From positions 62,001-126,000 of the forward strand of contig SIHQ01000013.1 of assembly GCA_004762125.1 (NCBI GenBank): a stretch of 64,000 bases of DNA. Reading direction: 5' to 3'. Under the pieces are notes generated by a model. It had not been told where the DNA came from. It saw only the letters and a program-made list of their open reading frames with translations, and made no database searches. This DNA comes from Oceanospirillales bacterium. GTDB taxonomy: Bacteria; Pseudomonadota; Gammaproteobacteria; Pseudomonadales; Endozoicomonadaceae. A program made the translations under genes and the position numbers. The stretch's first letter is position 1, and each line of letters begins with the position of its first letter. Below, piece by piece: positions 32,510 to 41,726 of this stretch.

Positions 32510-32556
32510 TTATGTAATCACATGTTTACAACGCTTGTAAACATGTGATTACATAA
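32510..32556. promoter_or_regulatory. Perfect 47-bp palindrome in a divergent promoter region
   Basis: Two 22-base arms (32510-32531 and 32535-32556) are exactly complementary around CGC; the core reads TGTTTACAACGCTTGTAAAC plus A. It lies 75 bases upstream of the SDR operon and 120 bases upstream of the plus-strand gene at 32676. The position suits a regulator that binds as a dimer or pair of dimers and controls both directions. Confidence 0.85.
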
Positions 32557-32675
32557 ATGGCAACTTCAAAGCTCAACCTGAAATTAAAAGACAATGAATT
32601 GGTGGTTGGCTGTTCCAGGTATCGGGTGTTTGAAAAGATCTACTCACCTGGAATGGTCTGATAAGGAGAATAATA

Positions 32676-34085
32676 ATGATCGATCACCGTACACCTGAAG
32701 AGATGGTTCAATCTGAGCAGGATCGCAAAAACCTGCGTGAAGCCTGGGACTATATGATTGACCAGGTGCAAGCAGCTCGCGATGTCATCGACGACCCTAA
32801 ATGTTTTAGCCCGACCCAAACCTCTCGCAACCTGGCTGAAGGCTATCGTTATCTGAGTGGTTATATTCATCATGGTGTTGAGCGTGCTTTTCATTGCGAC
32901 CCAAGCTTCCCTGCATTTCGTAATGGCCTGTCTACTTTCAACAAGGCGACGATCGAAAATGCTGATGCTATTTACTTCTACGCCCAGATTGATGGTCGTC
33001 AGCGCTACCTAATTAAAGGTAAGGCTGAAGATTTTCGTCATTGGAAGGGTGAAGAAAGAGCAGAAGAGGGCAAGAAGGCACCGCAATACCTGATCTTCGA
33101 AACCTGTGATGGTCCGATGTCCGGTGATTCAGGCAAAATGTCTGAACTGGTACCTGGATTCCGTACCGGCTTTGGTCGATTGGACGGTACCGATCTCGAA
33201 ATTAATGAAGACGGTGATATTGAACTACTGCTGGCTCCGGAAAAACCGGAAGGTTTCACCGGTAACTTTATCTGTACGAAGAAAGGCCCGCGCAGAGACA
33301 ATCCGAACGGTGACGATCGATACGCCACCTTTGTGAGCGGACGGCAGCTTTTTTACGATTGGGAAAATGAAGAAACCATTCCTCTGAGTATCACCCCTCT
33401 GGATAATTTGGGTGGACATCCTGACCCATACAACCCGCAGCGTGCTGTTTCCGAGCTGAGAAAAATGGGTGATGTGATTAATGGTCAGATGCACTTCTGG
33501 TTGGAGTTCTACGACAAAGTACTGAACGTGTTCGACAACTACGATCACGAAAGCCAGTATTTCATGCCAGTTAATGAATACAATCAGCCTAACGCAGCCT
33601 CTACCGATACTGGTGGTGGCATGAGCACCAATATTTACGCGGGTGGTCTCTTTGATCTGGAAGAAGATCAGGCGCTGTATATTGAAGCAGAATTCCAGGG
33701 TGATCCTCAGTACACCAGCTTCCATCTCGGTACGCCTTGGGGTGAGTCTCCGGACTATGCCAACAGTCAGTCCAGCCTTAACCTTCTTCAGATGTATATG
33801 ACGCCGGGCTCGAAAGTTCAGCGCTGGGTAGTCAGCCATAAAGACCCAGGTGTGAAGAACTGGTTGTCGACCACTGGTTTGCGTCAAGGTTACTTGTCTC
33901 ACCGTTGGGCATATTCTGAGCTGCCACCAAAGGATTCATGGCCAACGATTTCTGCCAAACTGATCAAGTTTGATGAAATCAGAGATCAGTTTCCTGAAGA
34001 TATGCCTATTCTGACTTCAGAAGAGCGAGCCCAGGATATTGCTGTTCGTCAGGAGCATGTTCAGAAGCGTTATAGAGTATTCTGA
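32676..34085 (+). CDS. DUF1214-like protein of the catabolic island
   Basis: 469 residues, soluble, no signal peptide. The start ATG 32676 follows AAGGAG. It has the feel of DUF1214/DUF1254-type proteins (NADAIYFYAQIDGRQRYLIKG; ALYIEAEFQGDPQYTSFHLG; a late FSELPP-like segment), but I am not certain of the family. Proteins of this sort occur in terpenoid, steroid and lipid catabolic loci with unknown activity. It is driven from the divergent region with the 47-bp palindrome and ends in a strong terminator. Confidence 0.6.
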   Translation: MIDHRTPEEMVQSEQDRKNLREAWDYMIDQVQAARDVIDDPKCFSPTQTSRNLAEGYRYLSGYIHHGVERAFHCDPSFPAFRNGLSTFNKATIENADAIYFYAQIDGRQRYLIKGKAEDFRHWKGEERAEEGKKAPQYLIFETCDGPMSGDSGKMSELVPGFRTGFGRLDGTDLEINEDGDIELLLAPEKPEGFTGNFICTKKGPRRDNPNGDDRYATFVSGRQLFYDWENEETIPLSITPLDNLGGHPDPYNPQRAVSELRKMGDVINGQMHFWLEFYDKVLNVFDNYDHESQYFMPVNEYNQPNAASTDTGGGMSTNIYAGGLFDLEEDQALYIEAEFQGDPQYTSFHLGTPWGESPDYANSQSSLNLLQMYMTPGSKVQRWVVSHKDPGVKNWLSTTGLRQGYLSHRWAYSELPPKDSWPTISAKLIKFDEIRDQFPEDMPILTSEERAQDIAVRQEHVQKRYRVF

Positions 34086-34111
34086 TTACCCTTTGATTCA
34101 ATAATTGCCTT

Positions 34112-34158
34112 AAGCAACAGAGTTACCTGTTTTTTGGTAGTTCTGTTGCTTTTCTTTT
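34112..34158 (+). terminator. Rho-independent terminator
   Basis: Stem AAGCAACAGA / TCTGTTGCTT extended inward by GTTACC / GGTAGT (G-U pairs allowed), followed by TTCTTTTG. Confidence 0.85.
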
Positions 34159-34223
34159 GTTGTTCTTAAATGGGCTTTTTGTTTCAATAAATGCTGCTTC
34201 TCTAAAAAGTAATAGGACTGATA

Positions 34224-34652
34224 ATGCTGACTTATGAGCAATTAGACTGGATCGCTGATGCTTATACGCCCCTTCTGGCATTGACTGTTTTCTATTCGAT
34301 CTTCAAAACCTGGCAGGAAAAGAATAAGAGACGGGTTATCAACCAAGTAACAAGTTTGATTCTGGGAATGCTGGTGGTCTATGGCATCTACTTCCTTGAT
34401 GGAAGCTATCGGATATGGCTGAACTGGGATCTTGATTACAGCACGCATACCGCTTTCGCTCTGGTTTTTGTCATTCACTACGCTGCTTTTTGTCGCAATT
34501 ATGTCTGGTTACAGCTTTCTCTGTTTACAGGGTATCTGCTTCTGATGGTGTATCAGAACTACCATTCTTTCGCTGATATTTTGACGACTGGTTTTATGGT
34601 AGGAGTTCTGTTCTTTGTTCTGATTTTTAGATTGTCACGAAAATCGAACTGA
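34224..34652 (+). CDS. Small membrane protein, PAP2-like
   Basis: 142 residues with four to five membrane segments. Two blocks recall the PAP2/lipid phosphatase active site: DYSTHTAFALVF (SxH) and YHSFADILTTGF (HxxxD). The usual N-terminal KxxxxxxRP motif is not evident, so catalytic activity is doubtful. It lies alone between terminators. Confidence 0.55.
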   Translation: MLTYEQLDWIADAYTPLLALTVFYSIFKTWQEKNKRRVINQVTSLILGMLVVYGIYFLDGSYRIWLNWDLDYSTHTAFALVFVIHYAAFCRNYVWLQLSLFTGYLLLMVYQNYHSFADILTTGFMVGVLFFVLIFRLSRKSN

Positions 34653-34840
34653 TTTCGGCCAGGCTGCTCCACAGCTATTCCCGTCCATGTTTCCTGCTTG
34701 CTGATTTTGTGTATTTGCCTTGGCACTGTTTTGCCATTGTCGCTCTGGCTCTGTCCCTGTAATTTTTCCAGTGTCGAATAGAATCATAAATCCAGCAGTT
34801 TCCTGTCATTTACAGGCAACAGAGCTGAGGAACACGACTT

Positions 34841-36010
34841 ATGTTTATTGAAAACACAGAAGAACAACAACAGCTCCGTCGTGAACTGCGGGAGTATTTT
34901 GACAACCTGCTGACCGATGAGATTCGAGAAGCTTGTCATGGTCATGAAGCCAGTGAAACCTTTCGCGAAGTTGTTCGCCAGATGGGTAAAGATGGCTGGT
35001 TGGCAGTAGGTTGGCCAAAAGAATACGGTGGGCAAGGGCGTTCAAGCAGTGAACAGCTGATCTTTTTTGAAGAAGCAGAGCTGGCTAATGCCCCTCTGCC
35101 ATTTGTAACTCTGAATACTGTTGGTCCTGCCATCATGGCCTATGGTTCGGAGCAGCATAAGAAAGAGATACTGCCAAAAATTGCTGCCGGTGAAATGCAT
35201 TTTGCCATTGGTTACACTGAGCCTGGTGCAGGTACTGATCTTGCTTCTCTGACCACGTCTGCAGTTCGAGACGGTGATGATTTTATCATCAACGGCACAA
35301 AAATATTTACCTCCAGTGCAGAGGGTGCAGATTATATCTGGATGGCTGCGCGTACTGACAAGAGTACCAAACATGCCGGTATTACCATGTTTATGGTGGA
35401 TACCAAGCTGGAAGGTTTCTCTCTGGCACCGATTTATACAGTGGGTAGTGTTCGTACGAACATGACTTACTACGAAAATGTTCGTGTACCGGCCTCCATG
35501 GTTGTTGGTGAAGTGAACGGAGGTTGGAAGCTGATTACTTCTCAGTTGAACCATGAGCGTATTGGTCTGGCTGCTTTTGGTATCAATGCATCCGGTCACC
35601 TTCAGAAAGTGCTTGATTGGGCTCGTGAAGAGAACACTGAAGGCTGCCGTGCTATTGATGAGTCGTGGGTTCAAACCGCGCTGGCAGAAGCCTACTGCTT
35701 GCTCGAAGCTATGAAGGTTGAGAATGCCCGAATGGCTTCAGCACTTGAAAATAATGAACTGAATCCGGGCTTTGCATCCGCTATCAAGGTTTACAGCACC
35801 GAAACCATGATTCAGGTTTATCGCTTGTTGCTTGATGTTCTAGGACCTGCAGGACTGATACGTCGTGGCAGTGATGCGGCTCTCATTCAGGGTGAAGTGG
35901 AAGAGTTTTACCGCAAGGTAACCATTAATACGTTTGGTGGTGGTGTTAACGAAGTACAGCGTGAGCTGGTGGGTATGTTTGGTTTGGGAATGAAGCGGGG
36001 AGCCCGTTAA
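34841..36010 (+). CDS. Acyl-CoA dehydrogenase family protein
   Basis: 389 residues, an FAD flavoprotein. N-terminal helical domain to about 120. The middle domain has FAIGYTEPGAGTDLASLTT (FAD/substrate loop) and FTSSAEGADYIWMAART. The C-terminal domain has GWKLITSQLNHERIGLAAFG and a C-terminal GGGVNEVQRELVG. It is of the type found in side-chain degradation of steroids, terpenes or branched lipids (single-gene ACAD with a late FYRKVTINTFGG). It ends at a perfect bidirectional terminator facing the AraC gene. Confidence 0.9.
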   Translation: MFIENTEEQQQLRRELREYFDNLLTDEIREACHGHEASETFREVVRQMGKDGWLAVGWPKEYGGQGRSSSEQLIFFEEAELANAPLPFVTLNTVGPAIMAYGSEQHKKEILPKIAAGEMHFAIGYTEPGAGTDLASLTTSAVRDGDDFIINGTKIFTSSAEGADYIWMAARTDKSTKHAGITMFMVDTKLEGFSLAPIYTVGSVRTNMTYYENVRVPASMVVGEVNGGWKLITSQLNHERIGLAAFGINASGHLQKVLDWAREENTEGCRAIDESWVQTALAEAYCLLEAMKVENARMASALENNELNPGFASAIKVYSTETMIQVYRLLLDVLGPAGLIRRGSDAALIQGEVEEFYRKVTINTFGGGVNEVQRELVGMFGLGMKRGAR

Positions 36011-36023
36011 AACTGACCAATGA

Positions 36024-36052
36024 ACCAGTACCGGACTCCATCCGGTACTGGT
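36024..36052. terminator. Bidirectional terminator
   Basis: Perfect 12-bp stem ACCAGTACCGGA / TCCGGTACTGGT with loop CTCCA, between convergent genes. Confidence 0.8.
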
Positions 36053-36082
36053 ATTTCTAATACCTTTCCAAATACTGCCAGG

Positions 36083-37180
36083 CTAAACCACTTCGTCCTG
36101 TTCTGAATACACATCACTAATGGCATTACGTTTTCTGAATTCACCAGGAGTGATATCTGTCCATTTCTTGAATGATCGGTGAAATGCACTGGGTTCATCA
36201 AATCCCATCTGATGTGCAACAGCATTGATACTCATGCCTGAACGAGTCAGATAATCAATGGCTGCATCACGACGACAGTCGTCTTTTACCCGTTGATACG
36301 AAGTGCCTTCTTTCTCTAGCCTCCGCCTGAGTGTGCGGGAAGAGATATTCAATTTCTCTGCTACTTCATCAAACCCGGGAATCTTCCGGGTGAAGTTATT
36401 TCCGATCAGACTACGAATCTTCTTAATGATACTTTCATCTTCATTGACAATGGCAAACAGCCCATACGGCGCTGTTGTTAAAAAATTGTGAAGAGATTCC
36501 TCGGTATGAACCAATGGCGTATCAAGAAAATGAGCTTTGATGGTGAAAGAGTATTCCTTCTGGTTGAAATTAATCGGGCAGTCGAAGTACGAACGATAAC
36601 CACTGTTACTGAGTATTTCCGATCCCATGACATTTACTTCATGAACAGGAATGTAAGCACCAATCAGCCAACTGCAGAAGCGATGCTGCAGTGACAGATA
36701 ATTAATGATGCTGAGCTGATTCTGTAGATTCATGGAATCATCGGATTCGACCTTCAGGCCTGAATACATCAACGTGGCGAACTCACCACCGTCAGAAACA
36801 CGATAGCGTCTGTCTTTGTTGAAATCTAACCCTTTTGCTTCATATAAAATGGCATAAAAGTCGATGCTGCGGTCCAGCGCAATTTTCAGGCTGGGACTGT
36901 GGATGATAGCGTAGCAAAACATGCGGAAAGTACCCATAGGCAAACGGATACGACCGGTGCCAAAGCTTTCGTCCTGAAGCAGCATAGCTACATGGTTATA
37001 AAGTTTGCTGAAATCCAGGACAGAGAGTTCCTGCTCCGGTAACTCACTGTCTGATAACGCCATAGGGTTAAAAGGCAGATCAAGTAAACTGACGACCGGA
37101 TTGATATCATGTCCATGCTCACGAGCAATTTTCAGCAGTAGGCGTGCATATTTAGCGGGTACTGAGGGCTCTTTTTTCAT
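36083..37180 (-). CDS. AraC-family regulator (OruR/ArgR-like architecture)
   Basis: 365 residues. The N-terminal ~230 residues match the arabinose-binding-like domain of the ~340-residue AraC regulators. The C-terminal double HTH is clear: GFDEVAEKLNISSRTLRRRLEKEGTSYQ and AIDYLTRSGMSINAVAHQMGFDEPSAFHRSFKKWTDITPGEFR. Regulators of this class often activate adjacent catabolic operons, here possibly the acyl-CoA dehydrogenase or the SDR block. Confidence 0.9.
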   Translation of the reverse strand: MKKEPSVPAKYARLLLKIAREHGHDINPVVSLLDLPFNPMALSDSELPEQELSVLDFSKLYNHVAMLLQDESFGTGRIRLPMGTFRMFCYAIIHSPSLKIALDRSIDFYAILYEAKGLDFNKDRRYRVSDGGEFATLMYSGLKVESDDSMNLQNQLSIINYLSLQHRFCSWLIGAYIPVHEVNVMGSEILSNSGYRSYFDCPINFNQKEYSFTIKAHFLDTPLVHTEESLHNFLTTAPYGLFAIVNEDESIIKKIRSLIGNNFTRKIPGFDEVAEKLNISSRTLRRRLEKEGTSYQRVKDDCRRDAAIDYLTRSGMSINAVAHQMGFDEPSAFHRSFKKWTDITPGEFRKRNAISDVYSEQDEVV

Positions 37181-37309
37181 TATTATTCGTCCTGATCAAC
37201 AGACTCTACTGCATAGCTGAGGTCATACCAATTACTGTGTCTGGTATTAGACGGTTTTGACTATGGGCATGATATTGGATTTAAGCTGTGTGTTACAACT
37301 GCATCTTGG

Positions 37310-38509
37310 TTATGAATGGAAGATAGGTAGCCATAGGAATGCCTGAAGTATGACTGCATTCAAAGTATCGGTGAAAACAGAGCCTAGTAGAGGAACGATC
37401 AGGAATGCTTTTGGTGAAGGTCCATATTTATGAGTCAAGGTATTGATATTAGCCAGACCAACGGGTGTAGCTCCGAGGCCGAGGCCTACAAATCCGGCTG
37501 AGATAAGGCTGGCATCATAATCACGGCCTGCTGCTCGGAATATGACAGTGTAAGCAAAGAGGCAAATAAATACTGACTGCACCAGAACAATAATAAATGC
37601 GGGTAGTGCTGCATTAGCTAATTGAGCAATATTAAGCGACATTAAACTCATGGTAATGAACATTTCAAGGCAGGTGTCGCCAAAGAGGTTTATGAATTGT
37701 TCGTTGTATTGGTGATTAAGCAAATCAGAAAGATTAACAATAATAATGGCCAGCATAAGTACAGGCAGATAGTCAGGCATAACAACACCACTGTCTCGTA
37801 AGTGCTGGTTCAGCCACTTACCCACAATAATGCATAGACAGATAACAAGAATAACCTGAAGAAACTGTTGCATGCAGAAAGAGACCTCTCGCGTTTCAAA
37901 CGTTTCCGGTGTGGAACCGACATTAAGGTCAGCCTGAGTGTGATCCAGATTATTGTCAGTAATGAGTTTACGAGCAACAGGGCCTCCCAACAGACCGCCC
38001 ATTATTAATCCCATAGTCGCAGCTACAAGGCCAAACTGTGTAGCATCAGAATAACCTTCTGTTTCCAGAAAATAACCCCAACTGATGGCTGTCCCATGGC
38101 CACCTGCCATGGAAATACTGCCCGCTAGCAAGCCGTGTATAGGCTCATCACCAATTGCAAGGGTCGTAAGAATGCCTACGGCATTTTGTAAGATGAGAAA
38201 CAGGGCAATAATGAAAAATAAGAATGATAATGTTTTTCCACCTGATACAAGCAAACGAAGCCTGACGTTTAATCCAATGGTGCAGAAAAAAATCAGTAAC
38301 AAATGATCTCTGAGTTCAAAACCCCATACTATTTTCAGATCGCTGAAGTATTGATAAAAACCCAGCAGAATACTGACTATTAAGCCGCCAGTAACAGGAG
38401 CAGGAATATGGTATTGATTAAGAACAGAGACACGAGAGGTGGTCCAGCGACCTAATTGGTAGGCAAGTATAGCGGCCAATAACAATGCGAAGCCGGAGAC
38501 CGATACCAT
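37310..38509 (-). CDS. gltS: Sodium/glutamate symporter GltS
   Basis: 399 residues, the expected length, with about ten membrane segments in two inverted repeats. Recognisable stretches are YHIPAPVTGGLIVS near the N-terminus, LLAGSISMAGGHGTAISWG (first re-entrant GGHGT loop) and FVGLGLGATPVGLANI (second). It imports glutamate with sodium. It is monocistronic. Confidence 0.95.
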   Translation of the reverse strand: MVSVSGFALLLAAILAYQLGRWTTSRVSVLNQYHIPAPVTGGLIVSILLGFYQYFSDLKIVWGFELRDHLLLIFFCTIGLNVRLRLLVSGGKTLSFLFFIIALFLILQNAVGILTTLAIGDEPIHGLLAGSISMAGGHGTAISWGYFLETEGYSDATQFGLVAATMGLIMGGLLGGPVARKLITDNNLDHTQADLNVGSTPETFETREVSFCMQQFLQVILVICLCIIVGKWLNQHLRDSGVVMPDYLPVLMLAIIIVNLSDLLNHQYNEQFINLFGDTCLEMFITMSLMSLNIAQLANAALPAFIIVLVQSVFICLFAYTVIFRAAGRDYDASLISAGFVGLGLGATPVGLANINTLTHKYGPSPKAFLIVPLLGSVFTDTLNAVILQAFLWLPIFHS

Positions 38510-38742
38510 AGTGGATCCTTGTGATGCGTGACATCAACAGCATAGCAGTCGCTCTAAAGGGCGGCTAAATTAGATTTTTGTATTTTTTAATGACAAGTAA
38601 AAAATATTTAGCATTTGGTATATTGCCTAAAAAATTACAGTAAGTAAGTTGTGTTTTTACGAGTTTGACCAGAGTGCCTGGTTGGGAGAATAGCTTGATT
38701 ATTCTCTGGTCTTAATTCTGGATACTGTTTCACGATAATGGT

Positions 38743-40080
38743 TTATTCTTCCTCGGTTTCACCCCGTAGAGAAATATCGTCATCAGAGATTACTGATTCC
38801 TGTTTTACGATAGTGGATTGTTCTGCTTCAGATTTACCTTCTCTAGCATTGTACCAAACATCGCCATTTTCATCAGGAAACAGAACTTCGCCATCAGTGT
38901 CTGTATATCCAAGTTGGATGTGACCCTGTTCTGCTAAAAAATTAACCAGATATTCAGCATCTGTTGGCGTTGACCAACCCCAGCCTTCCGGTAATGTTTG
39001 TTTCGTTGCTTCTGTTGATAAACCTGCTTTTATTATTTCTATAACACTCTTGGAGCAGTTCATGTTCAGAAGTTCAAATTTGTGATTCTGTTTTAACTCT
39101 CGTGCCTTTTCTCTCATAAGCTCTAAATTTAGTCCATGCATAGGAATAGCAAAACTACCTTCGTGAGTGTGTAGGCTGTTCTCGCCATCACTAACAATGG
39201 GTGAAAAAAAACGATTGTTAGCGGGAGTTCTAAAGTTTCGTCCCCAAAGAGCATGACTGACAGCAAAGGATAATGCGGTGATGGCTAAAACAGGTAGTGT
39301 AGCCTTACCCACGGAAGCGTGGACGGCTACTTTGCTCGCTGCTTTTGTTACGACCGGCACAGTCGCTGCAGCAGCTATAAATCTGTTTGGGGTTAAATAG
39401 TTACTCGGGTTCCAGCTGAACACATTGTCTTGGGATGTTTTGTGAAGAGTCTCAGCTTTTGATTTTTGATCGAGCAGTTGTTCTTTTTGATTCTCAAGGT
39501 TCAGTATGCTGCTTTCAGCATCGTCGAGTGCTTTTGTTGTTTTCTGTCTTATTGGGTCTATATCTACTGGGTCGAAATCAGAAACAGAGCCGCTTAAACT
39601 CAACAGTGTTTGTTTGTGCTGCTTGCATTCAGCATTATTTAATCCTATTGCGTCATTAAGTTTTTGAATCTCCTGATCTACCTCTGTGTAATCAAATGGC
39701 TCGTTGGGATCAACAGCTATATCTGATTCAAGCCCTCCCATAAGCAGTGCAGCGTGTTCATTTTGAATGAGAAGAACAGCTGTATCATCTGGAATTTTGT
39801 TCGGTATTATTGTCGAGGCGACTTCTTTAGGCATTGGTATTCTGCTTTTAAAGATCAAAGATCCTTTGAAGGGAAACCAACTCGATTTAGTGAGATAGCG
39901 CCTTTGAATGGGTGTAGAGGCAGGCTCCGGAGCCCCATGCTGAGGCCGAGCCATTGGTATTTTTTTTTCAGTCGGAACTTCCGCGAATTTGTTGGGCGGT
40001 TGGGTTGATGTTTCATGATGTTGTGGCAGAAGTCCTGTCGTCGAACCCTGAAGCGAAGGACCAGTAGCATTGATAGGCAT
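38743..40080 (-). CDS. Effector candidate with permuted papain-like active-site pattern
   Basis: 445 residues, no signal peptide. A disordered N-terminal ~90 residues (Pro/Thr/Gln-rich) could be a secretion signal. The order His109 (NEHAALLMGG), VFSWNPSN (about 220-227) and Cys342 (LLNMNCSKSVIEIIKAG) matches the pattern of circularly permuted papain-fold proteins such as the RID/IcsB-type fatty acyltransferases and DUF4105-like enzymes. There His precedes Cys, with an SW-P segment between. A helical/coiled insertion (LNDAIGLNNAECK...QKSKAETL) and a hydrophobic part (VPVVTKAASKVAVHASVGK) separate them. Tentatively a type III or similar secreted effector. Confidence 0.5.
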   Translation of the reverse strand: MPINATGPSLQGSTTGLLPQHHETSTQPPNKFAEVPTEKKIPMARPQHGAPEPASTPIQRRYLTKSSWFPFKGSLIFKSRIPMPKEVASTIIPNKIPDDTAVLLIQNEHAALLMGGLESDIAVDPNEPFDYTEVDQEIQKLNDAIGLNNAECKQHKQTLLSLSGSVSDFDPVDIDPIRQKTTKALDDAESSILNLENQKEQLLDQKSKAETLHKTSQDNVFSWNPSNYLTPNRFIAAAATVPVVTKAASKVAVHASVGKATLPVLAITALSFAVSHALWGRNFRTPANNRFFSPIVSDGENSLHTHEGSFAIPMHGLNLELMREKARELKQNHKFELLNMNCSKSVIEIIKAGLSTEATKQTLPEGWGWSTPTDAEYLVNFLAEQGHIQLGYTDTDGEVLFPDENGDVWYNAREGKSEAEQSTIVKQESVISDDDISLRGETEEE

Positions 40081-40649
40081 AATTGAATACTTTCGTGATA
40101 AATTTTAACTAATTTAAGACTCTGTTTATCGATAATGGTTTAAAATTGACTGCTTAATAGTGATGAACGAGGAGGATCATGGGATAAAAGGTAACCAGTT
40201 AATTTTGATGCGAAATAATTCTAATTAAGTTGAAAACTATATAATGCTAGTAAAAACAAATAAGATAGGCATGTATTTAATTTTCTGAATTTTAAATAGA
40301 TTTACTTCTTCTGATTGAACTGTCTATAGCTATCAAGATTGTCATGGATTCATGATTTTATTGATTAGATATTCATTAAAAACCCATCTATTTTATTTGC
40401 TATTATTTTACTTTATTACTACTGGACTTTCTCGACGTTATCTATTACCAGGATCTAACTCTTCGTATTGCTGCTTTCTCTATATAGCTGTGTTGCATAT
40501 AGTTATTCTTTATTACCTTATCAATTTTTTATCTACGAAGATTTTTCAAATATTTTTAGACGTATAAAAATATTTCATAATTTTTGAATCTAAAAGAGAA
40601 CACCCGACGTATATTTTTGCATACACCAAATATGAAAAGAGAAACCATC
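40081..40649. other. AT-rich intergenic region
   Basis: About 570 bases, strongly AT-rich, without a supportable gene (a hydrophobic 71-codon frame at 40352-40567 has no start site context). It presumably contains the promoters for the genes on either side. Confidence 0.4.
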
Positions 40650-40985
40650 ATGAAAGCGATCAAAACTTTAATTCCAGCTATTTTGTTTTCTGTGGTTGCA
40701 AGTACAGCGATAACAGCTCAGGCCAGCAATCTGGATCTGTATACTACTAATAATGATTTCTCTGGCGTGACAGCTAGAGTTTATCAAGATGGAAAACCGG
40801 TAGAAGGTGCGAACATTCAACTGTTTTCTAACGGTAAAATACTTCGTTCCGAGAAAATAACTAATAATAATGGCCGTGCGGATTTTAATTTCGTAAAGGG
40901 CAGTAATTCTGTTGTTATTAAAGTTTCTTCTGTAGGATCAGAAAAATCTCAATGGGTTAAACTTGAGCGCGGCAGTAAAGGTTAA
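40650..40985 (+). CDS. Small exported Ig-like protein
   Basis: 111 residues from ATG 40650; upstream in-frame starts at 40584 and 40632 only extend a non-signal sequence. Signal peptide MKAIKTLIPAILFSVVASTA...AQA. The mature ~85 residues read like one beta-sandwich domain (GVTARVYQDGKPVEGANIQL, GKILRSEKITNNNGRADFNF), as in bacterial Ig/carboxypeptidase-regulatory-like domains. Periplasmic or surface role, unknown. Confidence 0.65.
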   Translation: MKAIKTLIPAILFSVVASTAITAQASNLDLYTTNNDFSGVTARVYQDGKPVEGANIQLFSNGKILRSEKITNNNGRADFNFVKGSNSVVIKVSSVGSEKSQWVKLERGSKG

Positions 40986-41726
40986 ATGATGGTTTTTAAT
41001 CAAAGCTGATCTTTTTGATTGGCTTTATTTTCTACGCTTTAAATTTATAACGATTAAGCCTGCTCAATAATTATCTAGTGCAGAATCTGTTTGTTATAAT
41101 GAACTGCCCTACAGTAAGCTGTAGGGCATCTTAGTGCATCACAATTCTCATTAGTGAAAATATTTATCTGATTAAAATAGATATCTTTTTAATGTAGTTT
41201 CTTATATTAATAATTACACTGATATTTCACATAGCGATCGATAATATCTTCGTTTTCATGCTGACTAAGTGTGCTCATGAAACATCCTGAACTCAAAAAT
41301 AATCCTCCAAAAGCGTCTTCTTTACTTCAGTACTTTATCGATATCTTCATTGAAGACAGCTTCTCAGTAGTATTCAGTGATTTTTTGGATTTTTTGAAGA
41401 AGAGCAAGTGATATATAGAGCTGTGACATTATGAGATTTATGTATGAAGCGACCTTTAGTCACCCATAAATAGCAATCGCTATTTCAGATTTCACAAATG
41501 CAACTTGTTGTGAACTACTCAAAGCTGCTTTGATGTCTCGGCATTTACTCCGGAGTAGCTCATAAATCAGCGGTTAGTTTATTGATTGCTTAACCTTACA
41601 TAACATAAGTCAGATTTACCCTGTATCAAGCCTTCTGCACACTCTTCCTACTCTGATGTTTCACTGACAGTTGTGAGAATTAGAGGTTGACCGAAAAATA
41701 ATTAAAAAAAATCGGAGAAACTTCTG
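40986..41726. other. Intergenic region upstream of the TRAP operon
   Basis: No gene found in 740 bases. A terminator-like perfect hairpin GCCCTACAG / CTGTAGGGC lies at 41106-41127. A dyad AAATAGC-AATC-GCTATTT at 41468-41485 is a candidate operator for the TRAP genes. Confidence 0.5.
41106..41127 (+). terminator. Hairpin after the small Ig-like gene
   Basis: Perfect 9-bp stem with a 4-base loop. There is no proper T-tract, so the terminator call is uncertain. Confidence 0.45.

Noticed and set aside
40352-40567. 71-codon hydrophobic ORF
   Set aside because: It is extremely AT-rich, has no ribosome-binding site and its hydrophobicity is expected from T-rich codons; chance ORF.
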